Position numbers and translations under genes: made by a program
Shown: piece after piece, positions 1 to 6,495 of the stretch
Layout: each line of letters begins with the position of its first letter
How positions within the stretch are numbered: position 1 is the first letter of the stretch
The notes under the pieces: generated by a model
Told to the model about the DNA's origin: nothing
The model's database searches: none
Seen by the model: only the letters and a program-made list of their open reading frames with translations
Assembly: GCA_013695075.1 (NCBI GenBank)
Contig: JACDBE010000089.1
Span: forward strand, 1 to 7,702
Length of the DNA stretch: 7,702 nt
Reading direction: 5' to 3'
Source of the DNA: Acidimicrobiia bacterium
GTDB lineage: Bacteria; Actinomycetota; Acidimicrobiia; Spongiisociales; UBA5794

Positions 1-250
1 GCTCGGTCCCCACCCCGACCAGCAGCACCCGGGCGAACCCCAGCGCCCCGCCGGGTGCGGCGGCGGTCTTGCCGGCGGCCCCCGTGAAGTCGGAGGCGGC
101 CAAGAAGGCGGTGAGGTCATCGCCGAGGGCGTCGGCCACCTCGCCGGCGCCCGGCCCCCATGCCAACCCCTCGTGGACGGGAACCACCAACACGCCGGAT
201 CTGGCCGCCGCCTTGGCGATGGTCGGCGCCGTCTTCACCTCGATGCTCAT
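1..250 (-). CDS. pepA: Leucyl aminopeptidase (M17 family), N-terminal part, cut by the window edge
   Basis: Only the first 83 codons are inside the window; the gene continues beyond position 1. The translation starts MSIEVKTAPT and contains a VLVVPV strand, a central helix region and a C-terminal RVLLVGVGTE strand. This is the pattern of the N-terminal domain of M17 aminopeptidases, which precedes the two-metal catalytic domain that hydrolyses N-terminal residues from peptides in the cytoplasm. The ATG at 250-248 overlaps the TGA of the upstream adenosyltransferase gene (ATGA) and has a good ribosome binding site, so the start is well supported. The catalytic domain, with its metal ligands, is not visible. 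The family call rests on the N-terminal domain alone, which is poorly conserved, and a different product cannot be fully excluded. Confidence 0.72.
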   Translation of the reverse strand, partial: MSIEVKTAPTIAKAAARSGVLVVPVHEGLAWGPGAGEVADALGDDLTAFLAASDFTGAAGKTAAAPGGALGFARVLLVGVGTE

Positions 251-825
251 CCTCCGGTTCCTCCTCGGCTCGGTTCCCAGGTGGTCTCCGCCTCCCGCGC
301 CGCCATCCACAGGTAGTCGGCGAGCCGGTTGAGGTACGGGACCACCATCGACCCCTCGATGCCGTGGGCGGTGGTATGGGTCACCGCCCGCCGCTCGGCA
401 CGGCGGACCACGGTGCGAGCGACGTCCAGCGCCGCCGCCAGGGCGTTCTGGCCGGGGACGACGAACTCGGTGGGCATCCCCCGCTCCGCCTCGATCCGGT
501 CGATCTCCTCCTCGAGGGGGGTCACCATTTCGGCGGTGACCAGGCTCACCCCGGGCTGGAGCTTGTGGTGGTTGGCGGGGGCGGTGGCCAGCTCGGCGCC
601 CACCACGAACAGCTGGCGCTGCAGGTCGAGCAGCAACCCTTCGAGGTCGGGGTCGGTAGCGGCGGCCAGCACCCTGGCCACCCCCAGCGCCGCCACCGCC
701 TCGTCGGTGGTCCCGTAGGCCTCCGGCCCGGTGTCGTCCTTGGCCACCCGACCCCCGTAGAACAAGCCGGTGCTGCCGTCGTCGCCCTTCTTGGTGTACA
801 CCTTCACGGCGACGAGGTTAGGCAC
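247..825 (-). CDS. pduO: Cob(I)alamin adenosyltransferase, PduO type
   Basis: The 192-residue product matches the PduO/MMAB family, which transfers the adenosyl group of ATP to cob(I)alamin to make coenzyme B12 in the cytoplasm. Visible landmarks are the N-terminal ATP-binding stretch YTKKGDDGSTG (residues 10-20), YGTTDEA (37-43), LQRQLFVVGAELAT (68-81), the FVVPG segment (121-125), the ARTVVRRAER run (136-145) and PYLNRLADYLW (163-173). Length is usual for the family. Differences from the well-studied enzymes are YGTTDEAVAALG in place of the usual YGxVDELNS, and Asp134 where ALHxAR normally carries His. The GTG at 825 is chosen because a GAGGGG run lies about 11 bases upstream; GTG at 807 (residue 7) would give a more typical N-terminus but has no binding site. 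The gene starts 15 bp after the membrane-protein gene and its stop overlaps the next start. No cobalamin riboswitch is visible. Confidence 0.93.
   Translation of the reverse strand: MPNLVAVKVYTKKGDDGSTGLFYGGRVAKDDTGPEAYGTTDEAVAALGVARVLAAATDPDLEGLLLDLQRQLFVVGAELATAPANHHKLQPGVSLVTAEMVTPLEEEIDRIEAERGMPTEFVVPGQNALAAALDVARTVVRRAERRAVTHTTAHGIEGSMVVPYLNRLADYLWMAAREAETTWEPSRGGTGG
260..266 (-). promoter_or_regulatory. Ribosome binding site for the M17 aminopeptidase gene
   Basis: The minus strand reads GAGGAGG here, nine bases before the ATG at 250. It lies inside the last codons of the adenosyltransferase gene. A second GGAGG abuts the ATG directly and is too close to act well. The glycine-rich C-terminus of the upstream protein (SRGGTGG) is largely a by-product of encoding these purine runs. 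Confidence 0.6.
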
Positions 826-840
826 CGTCGGCGGCGCCCC

Positions 841-1509
841 TCAGCCGTAGGCCACCATGCGGCCAACTACGACCGTTCCGAAGCAGGTGAGGACCGCCAG
901 ATAGCTGAGCCCGGTGGCTGCCATGACCCCGGTGTAGCGGGGCTCGTCGAGCGACAGCCACACCGCGGCAATGAGCAGCCCGGTCATCACCGCCAGCGCC
1001 AGGTGGGCCCAGCCGAACACGGGGTCGGCGGCGTTGCCGGCCGCCAGCACCCGGGACCCCACCACGGCGGCGTCGCCGAGGAGCCCGACACCGGCGGCGG
1101 CGGTGAGCGCCTTCAGCGCCCAGCGGGGAAGCCGGGGATCGACCAGGTACCAGTGCCCCAACAGCATCTCGGAGGTGACGGCGCCGGTGAGCACCGCCCC
1201 CGTGACGGCGGCCAGCAGCGGGGAGCGACCAGCGGCGACGAGGAGAAAGGCCACCGCCGACGCCACCAGACCCACCGACGCGACCGCCGGCGACCGGGCC
1301 GCCACCACGGCGACCGCGGCGGCCACCGTCCCCACCCAGGCCGCCGGCCCGCCCCCGGTGGCGACCACCAGAGCCCCAACCCCGGTCGCCAGCCCGGCGG
1401 CGAGCCACAGGTAACCGGGCCCGACGATCCGCCACCATCCCACCACGGCGGCGCCCGCCGCCAGCCCCGACGCCCACATGGCGAGGACCAGGACCGGCGT
1501 CAGTTCCAT
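841..1509 (-). CDS. Multi-pass membrane protein of unknown function
   Basis: I do not recognise the family of this 222-residue protein. It is almost entirely hydrophobic, rich in Ala, Val, Leu and Gly, with about eight likely membrane segments near residues 5-25, 32-52, 56-71, 74-94, 98-120, 130-152, 164-186 and 195-217. The most distinctive stretch is SEMLLGHWYLVDP (residues 113-125), which looks like a conserved functional motif at the end of the fifth segment. The only two histidines, His119 in that motif and His169 in the seventh segment, both lie in or near the membrane. They could bind heme, a metal or a quinone, but this is speculation. There is no signal peptide distinct from the first membrane segment. 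The ATG lies 10 bp after the transketolase stop without a clear ribosome binding site, suggesting translational coupling. Real coding is supported by the consistent hydrophobic pattern and the tight fit between neighbours. Confidence 0.8.
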   Translation of the reverse strand: MELTPVLVLAMWASGLAAGAAVVGWWRIVGPGYLWLAAGLATGVGALVVATGGGPAAWVGTVAAAVAVVAARSPAVASVGLVASAVAFLLVAAGRSPLLAAVTGAVLTGAVTSEMLLGHWYLVDPRLPRWALKALTAAAGVGLLGDAAVVGSRVLAAGNAADPVFGWAHLALAVMTGLLIAAVWLSLDEPRYTGVMAATGLSYLAVLTCFGTVVVGRMVAYG

Positions 1510-1519
1510 CAGACGTCGA

Positions 1520-3490
1520 TCAGCCCACGAAGGCGGCGATGCGGTCGGCCACCGCCTCGGGGGTCAGCCGGTACTGCTCGGCGAGTACCTCGGCCGGCGC
1601 CGAAGCCCCGAAGTGATCGATGCCGATGCGGAGTGCACCGTCGCCGACGATGTCCCCCCAGCCGAAGGTGGCCGCCGCCTCCAACGAGATACGGGGGAGA
1701 CGCTCACCCAACACCTCGGCTCGCTCGGCATCGGCACGTTCCCGGAAGGCCTCGACACATGGCATCGACACCACCCGCAGCGATACCCCCCGGTCGGCGA
1801 GCAACCCGGCGGCACCAAGGGCGGCGCCCAGCTCGGAGCCCGTGGCCACCACCACGGCGTCGTCCCCGGCCCTAGCTACGTAGCCGCCGCCGGAGACCAC
1901 GGAGGGGTCGGTGACGCTATCCGGCACCGGCACCCCCTGCCGGCTGAGGATGATGGCGGTGGGGCCGTCTGTGCGGTTGATGGCCACCTCCCAGGCGCCG
2001 GCGGTCTCGCCGGGATCGCCGGGTCGGATCACCCACAGGTTGGGGATGGCCCGCAACGCGGCCAGATGCTCGATGGGTTGATGGGTCGGCCCGTCCTCAC
2101 CGAGGAACACCGAATCGTGGCTCCACACCCAGATGCTGGGGCATCCCATCAGCGCCGACAACCGCACCGAGCCCCGCATGTAGTCCGAAAAGGTGAGGAA
2201 GGTGGACCCGAACGCCCGCACCCCGCCGTGCAGGTTGAGCCCGTTGACCAGGGCGCCCATGGCATGCTCCCGCACCCCGTAGCGGATGTTGCGCCCGTTG
2301 CGGTCGGTGGCGGAGAAGTCACCGCCGTCGTCGATGAGCGACTTGGTGGAACCGGCCAGGTCGGCGTCGCCGGTGACCAGGTCGGGCCGCACCCTGGCCA
2401 GCTCCTGGATGACATCACCGGACATGGCGCGGGTGGCGACCGACTTGCCCGCCTCGTACTTGGGTGCCTCCAGCCGAACCGGCTGGGGTTGATGCCACGC
2501 CGCCCACCGGTCGGCCAGCTCCCCATCGTCGGCGAAGGCCGCCGCCGACCGCTCCGCCCATCGCCGCCGAGCCGCCCGACCCCGCTCCATGGCGGTGGCG
2601 AAGAAGGACCGGGCGTCGTCGGGGACCTGGAAGGGAGATAGCTCCCAGCCGAACCGTTCCCGCACCAGAGCCACCTCGGCCTCGCCCAGCGGCGACCCGT
2701 GGGCAGCGGCGGTGTCCTGCTTGTTGGGGCTGCCGTACCCGATGTGGGTCTTGCACGAGATCAGCGAGGGGCGTTCCTGCTCCGCCCGGGCAGCGGTGAT
2801 GGCCTGGTCGACCGCCACCCGGTCGTGGCCGTCGACGGTGACGGTGTGCCATCCGTACGCCTCGAAGCGCCGGGGGACATCCTCGGTGAAGGTCCACGAG
2901 GTGGGGCCTTCCAGCGAGATGTGGTTGTCGTCGTACAGGAGCACCAGCCGGCCCAGCTGGAGATGGCCCGCCAGCGACGCCGCCTCGGAGGCGACGCCTT
3001 CCATCAGGTCGCCGTCGGAGACCAGGGAGTAGGTGGTGTGGTCGACCAGGTTGTGGCCGAAGGCGGCCCGCAGCCGCTCCTCGGCCAGCGCCATGCCAAC
3101 GGCGTTACCGAATCCCTGACCCAACGGACCGGTGGTGGTCTCGATCCCGCGGTGATGCTCGATCTCCGGATGCCCGGCGGTTAGCGATCCCCACTGGCGG
3201 AAGTTGCGCAGATCGTCCATGGAAACCGCAAAACCGCACAGGTGGAGCACGGCGTACAGCAGCATCGACCCGTGGCCGTTGGACACCACGATGCGGTCCC
3301 GATCGGGCCACTGCGGGTCGTCCGGATCGACCACCAGGTGCCGCCCCCACAGGGTGACGGCGATATCGGCCATCCCCATCGGCATCCCGGGGTGACCGGA
3401 GTTGGCCCGCTGTACGGCGTCCATCGCCAGCACCCGGATGGTGTCGGCCGTCAGTTGCGCCTGGGCGCTGGTGAGGTCGAGGTCGGTCAC
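1520..3490 (-). CDS. tkt: Transketolase
   Basis: The product (656 residues) is a thiamine diphosphate and Mg-dependent transketolase, moving two-carbon units between sugar phosphates in the pentose phosphate pathway. Landmarks include SGHPGMP (residues 31-37), NGHGS (71-75), AGHPE (105-109) and TGPLGQGFGNAVGMA (120-134). The cofactor-binding SDGDLMEG (158-165) leads to DDNHIS (187-192), in which Asp159 and Asn189 fit the Mg ligands. In the pyrimidine-binding domain, YGVREHAMG (404-412) carries the conserved Glu408, followed by EDGPTHQP (465-472). The C-terminal domain is complete. The frame stays open upstream to 3781, but those codons overlap the peptidase gene and resemble no transketolase. 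GTG at 3490 is preferred because AGGAG lies four bases upstream and the first residues lead straight into the usual TADTIRVLAMDAVQ helix. Length is slightly short but within the family range. It appears to head the run tkt, membrane protein, pduO, pepA. Confidence 0.97.
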   Translation of the reverse strand: MTDLDLTSAQAQLTADTIRVLAMDAVQRANSGHPGMPMGMADIAVTLWGRHLVVDPDDPQWPDRDRIVVSNGHGSMLLYAVLHLCGFAVSMDDLRNFRQWGSLTAGHPEIEHHRGIETTTGPLGQGFGNAVGMALAEERLRAAFGHNLVDHTTYSLVSDGDLMEGVASEAASLAGHLQLGRLVLLYDDNHISLEGPTSWTFTEDVPRRFEAYGWHTVTVDGHDRVAVDQAITAARAEQERPSLISCKTHIGYGSPNKQDTAAAHGSPLGEAEVALVRERFGWELSPFQVPDDARSFFATAMERGRAARRRWAERSAAAFADDGELADRWAAWHQPQPVRLEAPKYEAGKSVATRAMSGDVIQELARVRPDLVTGDADLAGSTKSLIDDGGDFSATDRNGRNIRYGVREHAMGALVNGLNLHGGVRAFGSTFLTFSDYMRGSVRLSALMGCPSIWVWSHDSVFLGEDGPTHQPIEHLAALRAIPNLWVIRPGDPGETAGAWEVAINRTDGPTAIILSRQGVPVPDSVTDPSVVSGGGYVARAGDDAVVVATGSELGAALGAAGLLADRGVSLRVVSMPCVEAFRERADAERAEVLGERLPRISLEAAATFGWGDIVGDGALRIGIDHFGASAPAEVLAEQYRLTPEAVADRIAAFVG

Positions 3491-3494
3491 ACCA

Positions 3495-3499
3495 CTCCT
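3495..3499 (-). promoter_or_regulatory. Ribosome binding site deciding the tkt start
   Basis: The minus strand reads AGGAG, four bases before the GTG at 3490. It supports this codon over any upstream start in the open frame that runs back into the peptidase gene. The spacing is a little short. Confidence 0.55.
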
Positions 3500-3518
3500 A
3501 CGGTCGCCGTTCGCCGGC

Positions 3519-3524
3519 ACCCTA
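3519..3524 (-). promoter_or_regulatory. Possible -10 box for tkt
   Basis: In the 62-bp gap between the peptidase stop and tkt the minus strand reads TAGGGT, which fits the actinobacterial TAnnnT -10 pattern. A start about seven bases downstream would give a leader of roughly 20 bases that includes the ribosome binding site. The best -35 candidate, CTGACC, is 19 bases upstream and weak. Read-through from the peptidase promoter is an equally good explanation for tkt expression. Confidence 0.3.
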
Positions 3525-3552
3525 GTGAGTGGGGTCCGGCGGCGGTCAGCGG

Positions 3553-4653
3553 TCAGCCGACCACGACCAGGGCGCGGGACGACTCGTTGAGCCGTCGCCC
3601 GCCATTGGCGGTGACCACCACGATGTCCTCGATGCGCATCCCGAATCGGCCGGGAAGGTACACCCCCGGCTCCACCGAGAAGGCCATGCCCGGCTCCAGC
3701 GGCCGATGGTTGCCGGCGACCAGATAGGGGTCCTCGTGGACCTCGAGCCCGATGCCGTGCCCGGTACGATGGATGAACCACCGGCCGTACCCGGCGTCGT
3801 CGAGCACCCGACGAGTGGCGGTGTCGATCGACTCGGCGGTGACCCCGGGGCGGACCGCCTCGACCCCGGTCTGTTGGGCACGTTGCAGAGCCTCGTAGGC
3901 GGCGGCCACCTCGGTTGAGGGTTCGCCCACCGAGAAGGTGCGGGTGGTGTCCGAGCAGTAGCCGCCGATGCGGCCCCCGAAGTCGATGACGACGGTGTCG
4001 CCAAGTTCGATCACCCGGTCCGTTGGTTCGTGGTGGGGCGACGCCCCATTGGGACCGGAGGCGACGATGGTAAAGGCGGCGGTGTCGTGACCCTCCTCCA
4101 CCAAGGCATCGGCGACGAACCGACCAAGGTGGCGCTCGGTGCGGCCGGAGAACCGTTCGGCGGCCAGCCGGGCGGCGACCCGGTCGGCGGCGGCCCCGGC
4201 GGCGGTCAGCAGGGCGATCTCACCGTGATCCTTGACCAGCCGCAGCGGAGCGGTGATGGTCGACGCCGGGACGAACCGCAATGATGACGCCCCCTCCTGG
4301 AGGGCAAGGAGGAACCGCGCCCAGGTGTGGTCGCCGATGGCGACCGTGGAGGCTCCCGCCAGCATGGCGGCGATCAGGTCAACCGGGCGCTCCCGCTCGC
4401 CCCATGGCTGCACCCGGCACACCTCGGGATCGACGGCGACCCGGGGCGCCTCCAGTTCCGGTACCAGCAGCCGAGGGGTGCCGGTGGCGGGGAATACCGC
4501 CATGGTCAGCCGCTCCGAGGGCATCGCCTCGTAGCCGATCAGGTAGGGGAGGTCGGCCCCCACCGACAAGACCATGATGTCTACTCCGGCCACCGCCATG
4601 GCCTCCCGGGCCCGGGCGATGCGCTGGTTCGACATGGTCGGCTTGTCGGTCAC
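3553..4653 (-). CDS. pepQ: Xaa-Pro aminopeptidase / prolidase-like M24 metallopeptidase
   Basis: This 366-residue protein has the two-domain layout of prolidases and Xaa-Pro aminopeptidases: a creatinase-like N-terminal domain (about residues 8-135) and a pita-bread catalytic domain (about 140-366). All five expected metal ligands can be placed: Asp224 in VVIDFGG, Asp235 in CSDTTRTF, His299 in HRTGHGIG, Glu328 in FSVEPGVY and Glu342 in RIEDIVVV. The conserved SPHHEP motif at 205-210 also fits the active site. It should cleave peptide bonds next to proline in the cytoplasm. Whether it takes dipeptides (PepQ) or longer peptides (PepP) cannot be told from sequence; the length is closer to PepQ. 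The GTG at 4653 sits seven bases after a TACCCT box, suggesting a leaderless transcript; ATG at 4635 is an alternative without a binding site. The gene stands apart from lipBA (180 bp) and is 62 bp from tkt. Confidence 0.92.
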   Translation of the reverse strand: MTDKPTMSNQRIARAREAMAVAGVDIMVLSVGADLPYLIGYEAMPSERLTMAVFPATGTPRLLVPELEAPRVAVDPEVCRVQPWGERERPVDLIAAMLAGASTVAIGDHTWARFLLALQEGASSLRFVPASTITAPLRLVKDHGEIALLTAAGAAADRVAARLAAERFSGRTERHLGRFVADALVEEGHDTAAFTIVASGPNGASPHHEPTDRVIELGDTVVIDFGGRIGGYCSDTTRTFSVGEPSTEVAAAYEALQRAQQTGVEAVRPGVTAESIDTATRRVLDDAGYGRWFIHRTGHGIGLEVHEDPYLVAGNHRPLEPGMAFSVEPGVYLPGRFGMRIEDIVVVTANGGRRLNESSRALVVVG

Positions 4654-4660
4654 GACTGCC

Positions 4661-4666
4661 AGGGTA
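4661..4666 (-). promoter_or_regulatory. -10 box for a probable leaderless transcript of the M24 peptidase gene
   Basis: The minus strand reads TACCCT, then seven bases, then the GTG start codon at 4653. TAnnnT followed by six or seven bases and a purine-TG start is the known arrangement of leaderless genes in actinobacteria, where transcription starts at the first base of the start codon. No ribosome binding site precedes the GTG, which agrees with this reading. A good -35 box at the right distance is not visible. A TTGACA on the minus strand at 4727-4722 is too far upstream to pair with it. Confidence 0.5.
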
Positions 4667-4833
4667 CGCCCAGCGATGAGTCAGGGAGCGTCTCTCGGTC
4701 TGTCCCGTGACCGACCGCGCATGTCAAGGCCAAGTCGATCACCGGCGCCGCCATCAATATCACCTGCGGGGCCATCGTCGGCTGAGGAGCTGCGCGAAAG
4801 CGCCTGGCCGGGCCGCCGGCTCGACGAGCGCGC

Positions 4834-6495
4834 TCAGCGGGCGGCCGCCAGCGAATCCCGGGCGTGGTACGACGACCGCACCAGCGGGCCGGACTCGACG
4901 TGGGGCAGACCAAGTCGCTGGCCCTCCACCCGGTAGCGAGCGAACTCGCCGGGGTGCACATAGCGGTCGATGGGGCGATGGCGGGGGGTGGGTCGCAGGT
5001 ACTGACCTATGGTGACGATGTCCACGCCCACGGCGCGCAGGTCGGCCAGGGCGCCCAACACCTCGGCCTCGGTCTCCCCCATCCCTACGATCAGGCCCGA
5101 TTTGATCGTTCCCTGCGGCGCCAGCCAGCGGGCCCGGGCGAGCAGCGCCAGCGAGCGGCCGTAGTTGGCGGCGGTGCGGATGTCCCGCTGTAGCCGGAGC
5201 ACGGTCTCGGTGTTGTGGTTGAGGACGTCGGGCCCGGCGGCCATCACCGTCTCCAGCGCGGCCCGGTCACCCTTGAAGTCGGGGATCAACACCTCCACCG
5301 AGCAGCCGGGGAGCCGGTCACGAATTCTGGTGATGGTCTCGGCGAAGACGGCGGCACCGCCGTCGGCCAGGTCGTCGCGGTTGACCGACGTGAGCACGGC
5401 GTGGCGCAGCCCCATCTTCTCGATGGCCTCCGCGGCCCGCCGCGGCTCGTCGAGGTCGACCTCCCCGGGTCGCCCGGTGGCGACGTCGCAGAACGAGCAG
5501 GCCCGGGTGCATCTGTCTCCGAGCAGCATCAGGGTGGCGGTCCCCTGACCCCAGCACTCGTAGATGTTGGGGCAACCCGCTTCCTCGCACACCGTGTTCA
5601 GCTCCAGATCACGCATCAGCCGCTTCAGATCGCCGTAACCCTGCGAACCGATGTCCGCCTTGACCCGCATCCACGGAGGGCGCGGCGGTTCCCCAGCGAG
5701 CCGATTGTCGATGACCAGCGGCACCTCGTGGCGGCGCTGCGGGGAAAAGGCGCCGGCGGAGACCAACCGGTCGACGTCGTACGGGCCCCGGTGCGATCCG
5801 CGGGCGAAGGCGCCCAGCTGGGTCTCGACCACCTGGTGACCGAAAACCGGGGCCACCTCGACGACCAGCCCCCGCACCACCTCCTCGATGCTGATGTCGG
5901 CGTCGAGCAGTTCCCGCATCGAGGTGACCGGTCGATCGCTGATCCCACACGGGACGCAGTGCCCGAAGTACGACAGGTCGGGATGGACGTTGAGGGCGAA
6001 GCCGTGAGTCGACACCCCCTGGGAGACCTTGACCCCGATGGCGGCCACCTTGCCCTTGCCGGTCCACACCCCGGTGTAGCCCGGTTCGATCCAGGCGTCG
6101 ATGCCGAAGCGGGCCAGGGCGCCCAGCAGCACCCGCTCCAGGCGACGCACATGGCCAACAACATCGAAGCCGTCCCCGACCGGGGGTACGGCGAAGATGG
6201 GGTAGCCAACCAGCTGGCCGGGGCCGTGGTAGGTGATGTCCCCGCCCCGGTCGACGAACTGGACGGTGGCGCCCAGCTCGGCCAGCCGCGGCGGGCTCAC
6301 CAACAGGTTGGAGCCGTCGCCGTTGCGCCCCACGGTGTACACGTGGGGGTGCTCCAGCAGCAGCAACCGATCGTCGGTGGTGCGGCCCGTGGTGCGGCCC
6401 TCCCAGAACGCCTTCTGCAGGTCCCACGCTTCGTCGTACTCCAGCCGACCCAGCCAGCGGGTGCGCAGTAGTCCGCTGGCGGGGTGCTTGGTCAC
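4834..6495 (-). CDS. lipBA: Fused octanoyltransferase-lipoyl synthase (LipB-LipA), single frame
   Basis: One 553-residue frame carries two complete enzymes of lipoate assembly. Residues 1 to about 232 (nucleotides 5800-6495) are LipB, which moves octanoate from acyl carrier protein to the lipoyl domain of E2 proteins. It has LEHPHVYTVGR (47-57), DRGGDITYHGPGQLVGYP (82-99), Lys149 at the conserved lysine position and Cys183 in PCGI as the acyl-thioester cysteine. Residues from about 265 to 553 (4834-5703) are LipA, the radical SAM enzyme that inserts two sulfurs into octanoyl-E2. Cys303, Cys308 and Cys314 (CX4CX5C) hold the auxiliary cluster, Cys329, Cys333 and Cys336 (CX3CX2C) the SAM cluster, and the RSSY motif at 540-543 gives the serine ligand. 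A linker of about 30 residues joins them with no stop codon. The GTG start overlaps the TGA of the E2 gene (GTGA), and the first residues (TKHPASGLLRTRWLG) are typical of a LipB N-terminus. The frame stays open upstream to 7128, but that part is a shadow of E2. Confidence 0.93.
   Translation of the reverse strand: MTKHPASGLLRTRWLGRLEYDEAWDLQKAFWEGRTTGRTTDDRLLLLEHPHVYTVGRNGDGSNLLVSPPRLAELGATVQFVDRGGDITYHGPGQLVGYPIFAVPPVGDGFDVVGHVRRLERVLLGALARFGIDAWIEPGYTGVWTGKGKVAAIGVKVSQGVSTHGFALNVHPDLSYFGHCVPCGISDRPVTSMRELLDADISIEEVVRGLVVEVAPVFGHQVVETQLGAFARGSHRGPYDVDRLVSAGAFSPQRRHEVPLVIDNRLAGEPPRPPWMRVKADIGSQGYGDLKRLMRDLELNTVCEEAGCPNIYECWGQGTATLMLLGDRCTRACSFCDVATGRPGEVDLDEPRRAAEAIEKMGLRHAVLTSVNRDDLADGGAAVFAETITRIRDRLPGCSVEVLIPDFKGDRAALETVMAAGPDVLNHNTETVLRLQRDIRTAANYGRSLALLARARWLAPQGTIKSGLIVGMGETEAEVLGALADLRAVGVDIVTIGQYLRPTPRHRPIDRYVHPGEFARYRVEGQRLGLPHVESGPLVRSSYHARDSLAAAR

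Noticed and set aside
160..1875. A 571-codon open frame on the plus strand, with similar long frames at 1478-2641 and 5215-6471
   Set aside because: They lie antisense to pduO, the membrane protein, tkt and lipBA, which have clear families or membrane patterns. The translations are Arg/Gly/Pro/His-rich, as expected of antisense frames in high-GC genes.
3543..3556. Tandem 7-bp repeat (CGGTCAG twice) at the M24 peptidase stop
   Set aside because: Only two short copies, giving a second TGA in another frame; probably a chance or slippage duplication with no clear role.
3491..3781. N-terminal extension of transketolase by 97 codons
   Set aside because: It overlaps the 3' end of the M24 peptidase gene, is Arg/Gly-rich and unlike transketolases, and the GTG at 3490 has a ribosome binding site.
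4722..4727. TTGACA on the minus strand as a -35 box
   Set aside because: No plausible -10 box lies 16-18 bases downstream, and it is too far from the TACCCT box to pair with it.
4792..4835. Possible terminator after lipBA: GCGC-GAAA-GCGC hairpin and the palindrome GAGCGCGCTC at the stop codon
   Set aside because: The stems are only four or five base pairs and no T run follows on the minus strand; such short GC palindromes are expected by chance at this composition.
4650..4961. 103-codon minus-strand frame spanning the lipBA-peptidase gap, including a shorter hydrophobic frame beginning near 4773
   Set aside because: The first part overlaps the LipA C-terminus out of frame, no ribosome binding site precedes the inner ATG codons, and it runs over the peptidase promoter.
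5722..5724. GTG as an independent lipA start, making lipB and lipA separate genes
   Set aside because: No stop codon ends the LipB part before or after it, and no ribosome binding site precedes it. It is kept only as a possible extra internal start.
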